Counted from the stretch's first letter, positions 1 to 11,547 are shown. The stretch is 64,000 nt of DNA from Rhodobacter sp. (GCA_020637595.1 JACKKE010000011.1:1-64000); one strand, 5' to 3'. Notes: generated by a model not told the origin, from the letters alone. Translations and numbers: made by a program.

Positions 1-380
1 TGGTTGCTGCGGATTCGGTTCTGATTCCGCTCCAAAGCGAGTTCTTTGCGCTTGAGGGCCTGTCACAGTTGATGCTCACCATTCGCGAGATCCGTCAAAC
101 GGCAAATCCGGCGCTTCGGGTCGAGGGCGTTCTGCTGACGATGCACGATCAGCGAAACAACTTGTCGCAGCAGGTCGAGCTCGATGCGCGCGAGACCCTT
201 GGGGATCTTGTTTACAAGACCATTATCCCGAGGAATGTTCGACTCAGCGAAGCGCCGTCATTCTCTGTTCCTGCGCTTTCCTATGATCCGACGTCAAAAG
301 GGGCTCTGGCCTACAGGACATTTGCCCAAGAGTTTCTCTCAGCAAATAACGACAGATCCGAGGTGACCTCCCATGTCTGA
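1..380 (+). CDS. parA: ParA chromosome-partitioning ATPase, 3' part (5' end outside window)
   Basis: This is the C-terminal ~125 residues of a ParA/Soj-type ATPase, which moves or positions the ParB-bound origin region during chromosome segregation. The frame is open from base 3 to the stop at 378-380. It carries the family segment AADSVLIPLQSEFFALEGL, which in complete ParA proteins lies in the C-terminal half, followed by the conserved end region IPRNVRLSEAPS. The Walker A lysine region lies upstream of the window. It overlaps parB by 8 bp (ATGTCTGA), which implies translational coupling. Assignment is secure; the start is not visible. Confidence 0.95.
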   Translation, partial: VAADSVLIPLQSEFFALEGLSQLMLTIREIRQTANPALRVEGVLLTMHDQRNNLSQQVELDARETLGDLVYKTIIPRNVRLSEAPSFSVPALSYDPTSKGALAYRTFAQEFLSANNDRSEVTSHV

Positions 381-1278
381 GCGCAAAACCGAACGCAGGG
401 GGCTGGGCCGGGGCCTGTCGGCACTTATGGCGGATATCGGTGTCGAGGCATCCTTGAGCGGAGGCACGGATGGAACGCAGCCACGCGCGCCAGGCCTGTT
501 GATGGTCCCCTTGGAGCGCGTGTATCCGAACCCTGAACAGCCGCGCCGGGCTTTCAAGGAAGATGCGCTGCGTGAGCTTGCCGATTCCATTCGGGCCAAG
601 GGGATTGTCCAGCCTCTTGTTGTCCGCAATCGACCCTCCGAGAACGGAACCTACGAGATCGTCGCCGGCGAGCGACGCTGGCGAGCGGCACAACTGGCGC
701 AAGTCGAGACGATTCCCGTTGTTCTGCGTGATTTCAGCGATCAGGAGGTTCTCGAGGTTGCGATTATCGAGAACATCCAAAGGGAGGGCCTGAATGCGAT
801 TGAAGAAGCCGCAGGATACCGGCAGCTGATCGACCGGTTCGGCCACACGCAGGAAAAGGTTGCAGAGGCTCTTGGCAAAAGCCGAAGCCATATTGCCAAC
901 TTGCTCAGGCTTCTGAATTTGCCACAAGAAGTTCAGAACATGGTGATTGCCGGAACCCTGTCGGCCGGCCATGCCAGGGCCTTGATCACCGCCGAAGATC
1001 CGGCCGCGCTTGCCCTGAAGGTCGCGGGCAAGGGCCTCTCTGTTCGGGAAACCGAAGAACTGGCGCGGAGAATTTCCGGGCATAGCGGCCGCGGTGGACG
1101 GGGCGGACATGCCGAGAAAGCAGCAGATACGCGGGTTCTCGAAGAGGATCTATCGGCAAATCTGGGCATGAGTGTCGTCATCGACCACCGCGCTGGCGGC
1201 GAGGGGCAGGTTACCATCCGATACAAGACGCTGGAGCAGCTCGATCAGTTGTGTCAGCTCCTGTCGTCTGTTCGGTGA
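373..1278 (+). CDS. parB: ParB chromosome-partitioning protein (parS-binding CTPase)
   Basis: 301 residues, normal for chromosomal ParB/Spo0J. It binds parS sites and spreads as a CTP-dependent clamp, and with ParA segregates the origin. The N-terminus has the ParA-stimulating basic patch (RRGLGRGLSALM, about 8-19). The CTP-binding motif GERRWRAA lies at 99-106, ENIQRE at 133-138, and the helix-turn-helix around 161-180 (EKVAEALGKSRSHIANLLRL). The C-terminal dimerisation region follows. The ATG lies inside the end of parA. The gene converges on hemW with one base between the stop codons. A perfect parS lies 1.2 kb downstream. Confidence 0.97.
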   Translation: MSERKTERRGLGRGLSALMADIGVEASLSGGTDGTQPRAPGLLMVPLERVYPNPEQPRRAFKEDALRELADSIRAKGIVQPLVVRNRPSENGTYEIVAGERRWRAAQLAQVETIPVVLRDFSDQEVLEVAIIENIQREGLNAIEEAAGYRQLIDRFGHTQEKVAEALGKSRSHIANLLRLLNLPQEVQNMVIAGTLSAGHARALITAEDPAALALKVAGKGLSVRETEELARRISGHSGRGGRGGHAEKAADTRVLEEDLSANLGMSVVIDHRAGGEGQVTIRYKTLEQLDQLCQLLSSVR

Positions 1279-1279
1279 T

Positions 1280-2437
1280 CTAGAGCAGCGCGCGGAGGAT
1301 GCCGTTCAACAGCGGCCGTCCGCGCGCCGTCGTGCCGATTCGCTCGTTTTCTTTCCAGATCAGACCATCATCCTGCAGGCGCTGAACGGCTTCCGGTGTC
1401 GCAATGGCGCCGGAAAGCCGGTGCAGCCGCGCCAGATCGCACCCTTCGCGCAGTCGAAGGCTCATCATCAGATATTCCTCGGACTGTTCGTTCAGGGGTA
1501 TCGCATCAAGCGCCATCCGCGAGTCGGCGTGGGTCTCGACCGCTGACAACCATGACATCGGGTTTCGAGGGCTCGTCTGGGCAAATCGCTGCCCGCTGAT
1601 CGTCAGCCGCCCGTGCGCCCCAGGACCGATGCCGAGATAATCGCCATAACGCCAGTAGATCATGTTGTGACGGGATTCTTCGCCCGGAACCGCATGATTG
1701 GAGGTCTCATAGCCCGGCAATCCCGCATGATCGCAGATCTCCTGGGTGAGATCGAACATATCCGCCCCTAGGTCATCTGTGGGCAACCCCGGTAATTTTC
1801 CGCGATCGTAGCGATCGCCAAAGGCCGTTCCTTCTTCGATGGTCAGTTGGTAGAGAGACAGATGACGCGGATTCAGGGCGAGAACATCCCTGAGTTCTGC
1901 AGACCAGTCTTCAACATCCTGAAATTGCCGCGCATAGATGACATCGAAGCTTGTGCGCTCGAAAATCTGGTTGGCGACGTCCCAGGCCCGCAATGCCTCT
2001 GCCACGCTGTGCCGCCGGCCCAGCAGCCTGAGCGCGTCATCACGCAGCGACTGCACGCCGAGAGAAACCCGCGAAACCCCTGCAAACGAAAAGTCTTGAA
2101 ATCGACCGACATCCACCGAAGCGGGATTGGCTTCCAGGGTGATTTCCAGCCTGTTGTCGGTCTGCCAATGAGCCCGAGCCGCATCAATTACCGCCCGAAC
2201 GGTGCCCGGATCCATGAGCGAAGGCGTTCCGCCGCCAAAGAAAATGCTGTCCAGCCGACGGTCCGGCAGGCTGGACGCCAGCCGCTCGATCTCGTTGACG
2301 TAGGCCTTGCGCCAGCGGGAATGGGAAATTTCCGACGCAACATGGCTGTTGAAATCGCAATAGGGGCATTTCGATTCACAAAACGGCCAGTGAACATACA
2401 GACCGAACCCGCCGCTTTCCCAGTCTTCCGACATCAT
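1280..2437 (-). CDS. hemW: HemW-like radical SAM protein (heme chaperone; formerly oxygen-independent coproporphyrinogen oxidase-like)
   Basis: 385 residues. The radical-SAM cysteines are C20, C24 and C27 in FCESKCPYCDF, and the glycine-rich FFGGGTPSLM segment follows, both typical of HemW/HemN. The short N-terminus lacks the extension of true HemN, so the HemW heme-trafficking role is preferred to coproporphyrinogen dehydrogenase. It sits in the conserved origin-proximal order parAB-hemW-rdgB-rph. It is transcribed leftward after rdgB, with 24 bp between the genes that include part of the parS site. The two first ATGs are adjacent, so the exact start is uncertain by one codon. Confidence 0.93.
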   Translation of the reverse strand: MMSEDWESGGFGLYVHWPFCESKCPYCDFNSHVASEISHSRWRKAYVNEIERLASSLPDRRLDSIFFGGGTPSLMDPGTVRAVIDAARAHWQTDNRLEITLEANPASVDVGRFQDFSFAGVSRVSLGVQSLRDDALRLLGRRHSVAEALRAWDVANQIFERTSFDVIYARQFQDVEDWSAELRDVLALNPRHLSLYQLTIEEGTAFGDRYDRGKLPGLPTDDLGADMFDLTQEICDHAGLPGYETSNHAVPGEESRHNMIYWRYGDYLGIGPGAHGRLTISGQRFAQTSPRNPMSWLSAVETHADSRMALDAIPLNEQSEEYLMMSLRLREGCDLARLHRLSGAIATPEAVQRLQDDGLIWKENERIGTTARGRPLLNGILRALL

Positions 2438-2457
2438 GCCTCTCCTGCGCGGATGCG

Positions 2458-2473
2458 TGTTTCACGTGAAACA
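2458..2473. promoter_or_regulatory. parS: parS centromere site (perfect 16-bp palindrome)
   Basis: TGTTTCACGTGAAACA is the canonical ParB-binding palindrome of bacteria. It lies between hemW and rdgB, about 1.2 kb from parB. The site overlaps the 3' end of rdgB: read leftward it encodes the final Cys-Phe-Thr and the stop codon. Its presence supports an origin-proximal location. No second perfect copy was seen in the window. Confidence 0.95.
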
Positions 2474-3073
2474 AGAGGCGACCAGCGACGATAAAGCCCG
2501 GGCACGATGGCTGATGGCATTCTTTTCGTCCTCGGTCATTTCCGCAAAGGTCTTCCCCGCGCTCTCGGGGCAGAACATCGGATCAAATCCGTGCCCATGA
2601 CGCCCCCGAGTCGGCCAGACCAGCGATCCGCAAACCTGTCCCTCAAAGACTTCGTCATGCCCGTCGGGCCAGGCAAGAACCAGGACCGCATGAAATGCAG
2701 CTCCCCAGGGTTCTCCGGCACCGACATCAAGCAGCGCGCGATGAACCTTGGCCATCGCCCGGTCAAAATCCCGGCCCTCCGGTCCTTCGGCCCAGTCGGC
2801 CGTATATACACCCGGGGCGCCACCCAGGGCATCGACACACAACCCGCTGTCATCCGCCAGGGCAACAAGCCCCGTTGCCCGCGCAGCGGCGTGTGCCTTG
2901 ATCCGGGCATTACCCACGAAACTGCTTTCGGTTTCCTCCGGCGCACTCAAGGAGAACTCGTCGGACGACCGCACCGTGATCCCGTGAGGCGCCAGCAACG
3001 CCCGCATCTCGTCCAGCTTTCCCCGGTTATGGGTCGCAAACAACAACTCTCGTTCCCGGAACTGCCGGCTCAC
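2462..3073 (-). CDS. rdgB: XTP/dITP pyrophosphatase (RdgB/HAM1 family)
   Basis: 203 residues. It hydrolyses non-canonical purine triphosphates (XTP, dITP, ITP) to monophosphates and so sanitises the nucleotide pool. The family N-terminal loop ATHNRGK is at 13-19, the catalytic ADDSGL at 73-78, and GFDPMF and SHRARA lie toward the C-terminus. The start overlaps the stop of rph by 4 bp, so the pair is probably cotranscribed leftward. The last codons are part of the parS palindrome, which constrains the C-terminus (Ser-Cys-Phe-Thr). Confidence 0.95.
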   Translation of the reverse strand: MSRQFRERELLFATHNRGKLDEMRALLAPHGITVRSSDEFSLSAPEETESSFVGNARIKAHAAARATGLVALADDSGLCVDALGGAPGVYTADWAEGPEGRDFDRAMAKVHRALLDVGAGEPWGAAFHAVLVLAWPDGHDEVFEGQVCGSLVWPTRGRHGHGFDPMFCPESAGKTFAEMTEDEKNAISHRARALSSLVASCFT

Positions 3074-3780
3074 AGGACAGACCTTTGCGCCGCAACCAGC
3101 TCCGCCACGCCCTTCTCGGCAAGCCCCAGCATCTGATCCAGATCCCCGCGCGAAAACACCGTGCCCTCGCCCGACATCTGGACCTCGATCAATCGGCCAT
3201 CGCCCAGCATGATGAAGTTGCCATCAACCCCCGCCGCGCTGTCCTCATCGTAATCCAGATCCAGAACCGGTTGCCCGGCGTAATACCCGCAAGACACTGC
3301 GGCAACATGTCCGATGATCGGGTCCGACGAAATCACCCGCGCCTTCAAGAGCGTGTCAACAGCCAGACGCAGCGCGATCCAACCCCCGGTGATCGCCGCG
3401 CAGCGCGTGCCACCATCGGCCTGAATCACGTCGCAGTCGATGGTGATCTGCCGCTCACCCAGCGCCGAGCGATCCACGCCAGCGCGCAGTGATCGACCGA
3501 TAAGCCGTTGAATTTCAACAGTTCTACCGCCCTGCTTGCCTTGCGCTGCTTCACGCCGGTTGCGTGAATGCGTCGCTCGCGGCAGCATCCCGTATTCCGC
3601 CGTGACCCAGCCCAACCCGGTGTTCTTCAGAAACGAGGGCGGGCGATCTTCGACGGTCGCTGAACACAAGACATGGGTGTTGCCGACCTTGATCAGGCAA
3701 GAGCCCTCGGCATGCTTCATCACGCCGGTTTCGATTGAAACCGCCCGCATTTCATCTAGTTTTCTTCCTGAAGGGCGCAT
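3070..3780 (-). CDS. rph: Ribonuclease PH
   Basis: 236 residues from the preferred start, the usual size. This phosphorolytic exoribonuclease trims tRNA 3' ends. It begins MRPSGRK, as RNase PH proteins do. A longer in-frame start at 3822 adds 14 non-family residues, whereas AGGAAAAAGGACC lies just upstream of the chosen ATG. Family blocks seen are SATVEDRPPSFLK, GWVTAEYGMLPRATH and DCDVIQADGGTR. It is divergent from hrcA with 77 bp between the starts, and overlaps rdgB by 4 bp. Confidence 0.95.
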   Translation of the reverse strand: MRPSGRKLDEMRAVSIETGVMKHAEGSCLIKVGNTHVLCSATVEDRPPSFLKNTGLGWVTAEYGMLPRATHSRNRREAAQGKQGGRTVEIQRLIGRSLRAGVDRSALGERQITIDCDVIQADGGTRCAAITGGWIALRLAVDTLLKARVISSDPIIGHVAAVSCGYYAGQPVLDLDYDEDSAAGVDGNFIMLGDGRLIEVQMSGEGTVFSRGDLDQMLGLAEKGVAELVAAQRSVL

Positions 3781-3857
3781 ATCCCGGTCCTTTTTCCTGA
3801 TCCCTCCCATTACATGCGCCAAAGACGGCGTTGCAACCGGATTGAACCCAGGACGTG

Positions 3858-4931
3858 ATGTCGAACAGTTCGTCGAAACCGATCTTTCAGGATCTCAACG
3901 ACCGCACGCGCGAGGTGTTTCGTCGCGTCGTCGAATCCTATCTGCAAACCGGTATCCCTGTTGGATCCCGCACGCTGACCCGCGATTTCAGCGAGAAACT
4001 GTCAGCGGCGACGATTCGCAACGTCATGCAGGATCTCGAATATCTTGGCCTTCTCGAAAGCCCCCATGTCTCCGCCGGCCGGGTGCCCACCCAGACCGGG
4101 TTGCGCCTCTTTGTCGATGCTCTGCTCGAAGTCGACCCGCTGACCGCTTATGACCGCGAAAAGCTCGACGCCACACGCATGTCAAACGAACGCGATCTGA
4201 CCTCGATGCTCGACAATGTCGGCAACGCGCTTTCTTCCATCACCAAGGGCGCCAGCCTGGTTCTCACCCCCAAACACGAGGCTCCGATTCGCCACGTCGA
4301 ATTCGTGCCCATTTCCGGCGAGCGCGCGCTGATGGTGTTGGTCTTTGCCGATGGGCAGGTCGAGAATCGCCTGTTCACGCCTCCGCCCGGTCTTCTGCCC
4401 TCCTCGCTGCGCGAGGCGGTGAACTTCATCAACGCCTTCGCCAACGGTCTTACCCTGACCGAACTGCGTCAACGTCTAGGCAAGGAAATCCGGCAGCGCC
4501 GCCAGGAGATCGATTCGATCGCCAGCGACCTGGTCGAACGGGGCATGGCGATCTGGACGAATGACGGCGACCGGCAGGAACGGCTGATCGTGCGCGGCCG
4601 CGCCAACTTGCTGGAACAGGCCGATGCCGACAGTCTGGCGCGAATCCGCGAACTCTTCGACGATCTCGAACGTAAACGCGACATTGCCGAGGTTCTGGAC
4701 CTGACGGAACGCGGCGATGGCGTGCGCATTTTCATCGGCTCCGAGAACAAGCTTTTTTCGCTGACGGGTTCCACTCTGGTGGTTTCTCCATATATGAACG
4801 CCGACAGCAAGATCATTGGCGCGGTCGGCGTGATCGGTCCCACCAGACTGAATTACGGCCGCATCGTGCCAATCGTCGACTACACAGCTCAGCTCGTGGG
4901 GCGGATGCTCACCGAACTGGGATCCGAGTGA
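3858..4931 (+). CDS. hrcA: HrcA heat-inducible transcription repressor
   Basis: About 357 residues. HrcA represses class I heat-shock genes by binding CIRCE operators. The N-terminal winged helix contains VESYLQTGIPVGSRTL and the recognition region KLSAATIRNVMQDLE; the dimerisation core and the C-terminal YGRIVPIVDYTA segment follow. ATG 3858 has AGGA seven bases upstream; a GTG one codon earlier is an alternative. It is followed directly by grpE, the usual pair. No CIRCE palindrome (TTAGCACTC-N9-GAGTGCTAA) was seen upstream. Confidence 0.95.
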   Translation: MSNSSSKPIFQDLNDRTREVFRRVVESYLQTGIPVGSRTLTRDFSEKLSAATIRNVMQDLEYLGLLESPHVSAGRVPTQTGLRLFVDALLEVDPLTAYDREKLDATRMSNERDLTSMLDNVGNALSSITKGASLVLTPKHEAPIRHVEFVPISGERALMVLVFADGQVENRLFTPPPGLLPSSLREAVNFINAFANGLTLTELRQRLGKEIRQRRQEIDSIASDLVERGMAIWTNDGDRQERLIVRGRANLLEQADADSLARIRELFDDLERKRDIAEVLDLTERGDGVRIFIGSENKLFSLTGSTLVVSPYMNADSKIIGAVGVIGPTRLNYGRIVPIVDYTAQLVGRMLTELGSE

Positions 4932-4945
4932 AACCGAGGACGACA

Positions 4946-5491
4946 ATGGCAGAGCCACAAGAACACCAGACCGAGGCACAACCCGAGGCCCAGGAACCCC
5001 TCGATCCCGCTGCCGCGCTCGACGAGGCCCTGGCCGCGTTCGAGGTCGAGCGCGTGGATCTCAAGGACCGCCTGATGCGGGCCTTTGCCGATCTGGAAAA
5101 CACCCGCAAACGCGCGGAAAAGGATCGGCGCGAGGCCGCGATCTACGGCGGCAACAAGCTCGCCCGCGATATGCTTTCGGTCTATGACAATCTCAATCGC
5201 GCGCTGGCGCTGATCGATGACGACACCCGCGAACGCGCCAAAGGCCTGGTCGACGGGCTTGACCTGACCCTGCGCGATCTCGGCAACATCTTTGCCCGCC
5301 ACGGGATCGAGCGCGTCGCGCCCGAGCTAGGCGATTCCTTCGATCCGCATTTCCACGAAGCCATGTTCGAGGCCCCGGTGCCCGGCACCAAGGCGGGCCA
5401 GATCATCCAGGTGATTGCCGAAGGTTTCCGCCTGCACGACCAGTTGCTGCGCCCGGCCCAGGTCGGCGTGTCGTCAACGCCTGCCTCCTGA
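4946..5491 (+). CDS. grpE: GrpE nucleotide exchange factor for DnaK
   Basis: 181 residues from ATG 4946, which has GAGGA six bases upstream; an earlier in-frame GTG (4928) overlapping hrcA is possible but has no clear ribosome-binding site. GrpE accelerates ADP release from DnaK. The acidic, glutamine-rich N-terminus leads into a long coiled-coil helix (roughly 35-80, RLMRAFADLENTRKRAEKD), and the C-terminal beta domain contains the signature around GDSFDPHFHEAMFEAPVPG. It is cotranscribed with hrcA. Confidence 0.95.
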   Translation: MAEPQEHQTEAQPEAQEPLDPAAALDEALAAFEVERVDLKDRLMRAFADLENTRKRAEKDRREAAIYGGNKLARDMLSVYDNLNRALALIDDDTRERAKGLVDGLDLTLRDLGNIFARHGIERVAPELGDSFDPHFHEAMFEAPVPGTKAGQIIQVIAEGFRLHDQLLRPAQVGVSSTPAS

Positions 5492-5510
5492 TCCGGTCGG
5501 CGCGGGGTAG

Positions 5511-5530
5511 GGTGCGTGCTCGCACGCACC
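5511..5530. terminator. Hairpin between convergent grpE and mutS
   Basis: GGTGCGTGC-TC-GCACGCACC is a perfect inverted repeat placed midway between the grpE and mutS stop codons, which is where a bidirectional terminator is expected. There is no long T-run on either strand, so it could instead be an mRNA-end stabilising hairpin. Confidence 0.55.
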
Positions 5531-5540
5531 GCTTCCCGGC

Positions 5541-8198
5541 TCAGGCCTCAGGCACGATCATTTCCCGCAACTCATAGAGCAGGGCCAAGGCCTCGCGCGG
5601 ACTCAGGGCATCCGGGTGAATGGTCTTCAACCGGTCCTCGACGGCCGACGCCTTGATCGGTGCGGGCCGCGCGGGCGGAACCGACACAGCGGCGAACAAG
5701 GGCAAATCGTCGATCAGGGTCTTTGCCCCCCGCTGTCCCTGATCGCCTCGCTCCAGCATGTCCAGCACTTCGCGCGCCCGCCCGATCACCGCGTCCGGCA
5801 ACCCTGCCAGACGCGCCACCTGCACGCCATAGGACCGATCCGCTGCCCCGCGCCGCAATTCGTGCAGGAAGATCACCTCGCCTTCCCATTCCCGCACCGC
5901 GACCGTCGCGTTCTCGACTCCATCCAGCCGCTCGGCCAGTGCGGTCATCTCGTGATAATGCGTGGCAAACAGCGCCCGGCAGCGGTTCACTCCGTGCAGA
6001 TGCTCCAACACCGCCCAGGCGATCGACAGCCCGTCATAGGTCGCCGTGCCGCGCCCGATCTCGTCGAGGATCACAAAGGCTCGTGCGCCCGCCTGGTTCA
6101 GGATCGCAGCGGTTTCGACCATCTCGACCATGAAGGTCGAGCGTCCCCGCGCCAGATCGTCCGAGGCCCCGACCCGGCTGAACACCTGATCCACCCGCCC
6201 GATCCGCGCCGATCCCGCCGGAACAAACCCGCCGGCCTGCGCCAAGACCGCAATCAGCGCATTCTGCCGCAGAAAGGTCGATTTACCGGCCATGTTCGGG
6301 CCTGTCACCAGCCAGATCGCCGCCCCGTCCGGCCCCGGGTCCAGCGCCAGATCATTGGCGACAAAGGGCTGCCCGGCCCGGGCCAGAGCCGCCTCGACCA
6401 CCGGATGCCGCCCGGCCGAGACCTCGAAATCGCGGCTTTCATCGACCACCGGCCGGCACCAGTCACGTGCCCGTGCCAATTCGGCAAACCCGGCCGCGAC
6501 GTCGATCTCGGCCAGGGCCCGCGCGGCGGCATGGATCGGCCCGGCTTGCTCCAGAACCGCCTGCCGCAGCTCCTCGAAAATCCGTTTCTCGATCTCAAGC
6601 GCCCGCGCACCCGCGTTCAGGATCTTCGTTTCCATCTCGGCCAGCGGCACGGTGGTGAACCGCACCTGGTTCGCCGTGGTCTGCCGGTGCATGAAGGTCT
6701 CGGACAGGGGCGGCGACAGCATCTTCTCGGCATGCGTCGCAGTTGTCTCGATGAAATAGCCCAGCACATTGTTGTGCTTGATCTTCAACGAGGAAATCCC
6801 GGTCAGCGCGGCATAGTCCGCCTGCATCCGGGCGATCACCCCGCGCCCTTCGTCGCGCAACTCGCGCGCCTCGTCCAGAGCCTCGTCCACGCCCGAGGCG
6901 ACAAAGCCGCCGTCGCGCGCCAGCAGGGGCGGCTCGGCCACCAGCATCTGCTCCAGCAGCGCGGCCAGCGTGTCATGCCCGACCAGCGCCATCGCCGCGG
7001 TTTCCAGTAACGGGGGCACAGTCGCCGCTCCGAGGATCGCGGCCAGGGCTCCGGCCTGTCCCAACCCCGCGCGCAGCATCGCCAGATCGCGCGGCCCGCC
7101 GCGCTCCAGCGCCAGCCGCGACAGCGCCCGGTCGATATCCGGCACCGCCTTCAGGGCCGCGCGCAGATCGCCGCGCAGCCGGTCGTCCTGCACCAGCGCA
7201 TCGACCGCCGCCAGCCGGCCCTGAATGACCGCCGAGTCGCAGGACGGCGAGGAAATCCGCCGTTCCAGCAGCCGCGCGCCACCCGCCGTCACCGTCATGT
7301 CGATCGCCGCCAGCAGCGACCCCTCGCGCCCGCCCGCCAGCGCATGCGTCAGTTCCAGATTCCGCCGGGTCGCGGCGTCGATCTGCATCGTTGCGCCGGC
7401 GTTCTCCCTGACCGGCGGACGCAACAGGGGCATCCGGCCCTTCTGCGTCATGTCGAGGTAATCGACCAAGGCCCCCAGTGCCGACAGCTCTGCCCGCTCG
7501 AAATGGCCGAACCCGTCCAGCGTCGTCACGCCAAAGGTTTCACACAGCCGCCGCACGCCGCTCTGGCTGTCGAAACTGGCGCGGCCGCGTTCGGCCAGCG
7601 CCATGCCCATCTCATCCGCCAGGGGGTGGAGATCGCCCGCCAGATCCGCCGGCACCACCAGTTCGCGCGCGCCCAGCCGCGCCAATTCGGGCGCCAGCCG
7701 CACGCGGGGGCAGGGCATCACCCGCAACTCGCCGGTGGAAATATCCGCCCAGGCCAGCGCCGCCTCGCCGCGAATGTCGCTCCAGGCGGTCAGAAAGTTG
7801 TGCCGCCGCGGCTCCAGCAGCGAGTCCTCGGTCAGGGTGCCCGGCGTGACCAGCCGCACGACATCGCGCCGCACCACCGATTTCGACCCGCGCTTCTTGG
7901 CCTCGGCGGGGTCTTCCATTTGCTCGGCTATGGCCACGCGGAATCCCTTGCGGATCAGCGTCAGCAGATAGCCCTCGGCGGCATGAACCGGCACGCCGCA
8001 CATCGGGATATCCTCGCCCAGGTGCTGGCCGCGCTTGGTCAGCGCGATATCCAGCGCCGCCGCGGCAGCAACCGCGTCGTCAAAGAACATCTCGTAAAAG
8101 TCGCCCATGCGATAGAACAGCAGGGCGTCGGGGTTCTGCCCCTTGATCTCGAGGTATTGCGCCATCATCGGCGTGACGGTGCCGGTCGTGTCGCTCAC
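5541..8198 (-). CDS. mutS: DNA mismatch repair protein MutS
   Basis: 885 residues. It recognises mismatches and small loops and recruits MutL. The mismatch-reading Phe-X-Glu is F34-Y35-E36 in GDFYEMFFDDA. The C-terminal ABC-type ATPase has the Walker A TGPNMAGKSTFLRQ, the Walker B segment FVILDEIGRGTATYDG and FATHYHEM. The GTG start at 8196-8198 has GGGGGA six bases upstream. It is convergent with grpE and divergent from the malic enzyme gene, with 131 bp between the starts. Confidence 0.97.
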   Translation of the reverse strand: MSDTTGTVTPMMAQYLEIKGQNPDALLFYRMGDFYEMFFDDAVAAAAALDIALTKRGQHLGEDIPMCGVPVHAAEGYLLTLIRKGFRVAIAEQMEDPAEAKKRGSKSVVRRDVVRLVTPGTLTEDSLLEPRRHNFLTAWSDIRGEAALAWADISTGELRVMPCPRVRLAPELARLGARELVVPADLAGDLHPLADEMGMALAERGRASFDSQSGVRRLCETFGVTTLDGFGHFERAELSALGALVDYLDMTQKGRMPLLRPPVRENAGATMQIDAATRRNLELTHALAGGREGSLLAAIDMTVTAGGARLLERRISSPSCDSAVIQGRLAAVDALVQDDRLRGDLRAALKAVPDIDRALSRLALERGGPRDLAMLRAGLGQAGALAAILGAATVPPLLETAAMALVGHDTLAALLEQMLVAEPPLLARDGGFVASGVDEALDEARELRDEGRGVIARMQADYAALTGISSLKIKHNNVLGYFIETTATHAEKMLSPPLSETFMHRQTTANQVRFTTVPLAEMETKILNAGARALEIEKRIFEELRQAVLEQAGPIHAAARALAEIDVAAGFAELARARDWCRPVVDESRDFEVSAGRHPVVEAALARAGQPFVANDLALDPGPDGAAIWLVTGPNMAGKSTFLRQNALIAVLAQAGGFVPAGSARIGRVDQVFSRVGASDDLARGRSTFMVEMVETAAILNQAGARAFVILDEIGRGTATYDGLSIAWAVLEHLHGVNRCRALFATHYHEMTALAERLDGVENATVAVREWEGEVIFLHELRRGAADRSYGVQVARLAGLPDAVIGRAREVLDMLERGDQGQRGAKTLIDDLPLFAAVSVPPARPAPIKASAVEDRLKTIHPDALSPREALALLYELREMIVPEA

Positions 8199-8329
8199 GC
8201 TGTTTCCCCCGAAGATCCCTGTGGTCCCGCGCGACCCTACAAAACCGCCAAGCCAGCGAAAAGGCCTGAAACCCCTTGTTGTTTGGCCTTTCGTGCCGCG
8301 CTATGGAGGGCGCAACTGGAGGAACCTGC

Positions 8330-10596
<2,267 letters not shown>

Positions 10597-10600
<4 letters not shown>

Positions 10601-11472
10601 CCGTCTACTGCCTCGGCTCGATCAACATCGACAACTTCTATCGCCTGCCGTCTCTGCCGAAACCCGGCGAGACCCTGGCCGCCGACACCCATGTGGTCGG
10701 CCTGGGCGGCAAGGGGGTGAACCAGTCGATCGCGGCGCTCAGGGCCGGGGCCGAGGTGGTGCATATCGGTGCAATCGGGCAGGGGGATGCCTGGACTGAG
10801 GGGCAGCTGACCCGCCACGGGCTGTCGCTTGACGCCATCGCTCGGGTCGAGGCCGGCACCGGGCATGCGGTGGTGGCGATCGACGCTGGCGGTGAGAACC
10901 AGATCATCATCTTTTCGGGCGCCAATCTGGAACAATCGCCGGAGATGATCGCCGCCACCCTGTCGCGCGCACGTCCCGGCGACAGCCTGCTGTTGCAAAA
11001 CGAGACCTCGCATCAGGTCGAGGCGGCGCAGCTCGCCCGGTCACAGGGGATGCAGGTCTTCTACTCTGCCGCGCCCTTTGCGCTGGACCCGTTGCGCGCT
11101 GTCCTGCCTCATATCACCCATCTTCTGGTCAACGCTGGCGAGGCCGAGGCACTGATTGCCGCCACCGGCAGTGCCCTGGCCGATCTGCCGGTTGAAGCGG
11201 TGATCGTGACCCGCGGATCACAGGGAGCCGAGTGGATTTCTGCAGGCGCAGAGCCGCTTTTCACCCCGGCTTTCCCCGTCGAGCCGGTGGACACCACAGG
11301 CGCCGGCGATTGTTTTGCCGGCTCGCTCGCCGCCGCGCTCGATCTCGGCATGCCGCCCGCGCCGGCGATGCGCTTTGCCGCTGCGGCGGCTGCGCTGCAG
11401 GTGACGCGCCCCGGGACCGCCGATGCGATGCCCGCCCGGGCCGAGGTCGAGGCCTTTCTCGCCCGTGCCTGA
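10597..11472 (+). CDS. PfkB-family carbohydrate kinase (ribokinase-like)
   Basis: 291 residues, the size of ribokinases. The N-terminal GSINIDNFYRLPSLPKPGET segment is the substrate side, GGKGVNQS the glycine-rich lid, and EPVDTTGAGDCFAGSL the C-terminal PfkB signature with the catalytic Asp. The sugar or nucleoside substrate cannot be fixed from sequence; ribose is the default guess for this subgroup. It overlaps maeB by 4 bp (ATGA), so the pair is likely cotranscribed although no pathway link is obvious. Confidence 0.88.
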
Positions 11473-11524
11473 ACCCCGCCGCGTGCGGGTCACAAAATCG
11501 GCGTAATTCACCGGTGGTTAAGGA

Positions 11525-11547
11525 ACAGGGCCGATACTGGGCCCTGT
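11525..11547 (+). other. Leader hairpin upstream of the 44-residue membrane peptide
   Basis: ACAGGGCC-GATACTG-GGCCCTGT forms a perfect 8-bp stem with a 7-base loop, 22 bp before the ATG of the small gene. It has no T-run, so it is an uncertain terminator for the kinase gene. It may instead structure the small mRNA's 5' end. Confidence 0.4.

Noticed and set aside
3781..3857. CIRCE operator upstream of hrcA
   Set aside because: No TTAGCACTC/GAGTGCTAA pair is present; the operator is probably at groESL elsewhere.
5616..7010. Long open frame antisense to mutS
   Set aside because: Typical high-GC shadow frame without start signal or motifs.
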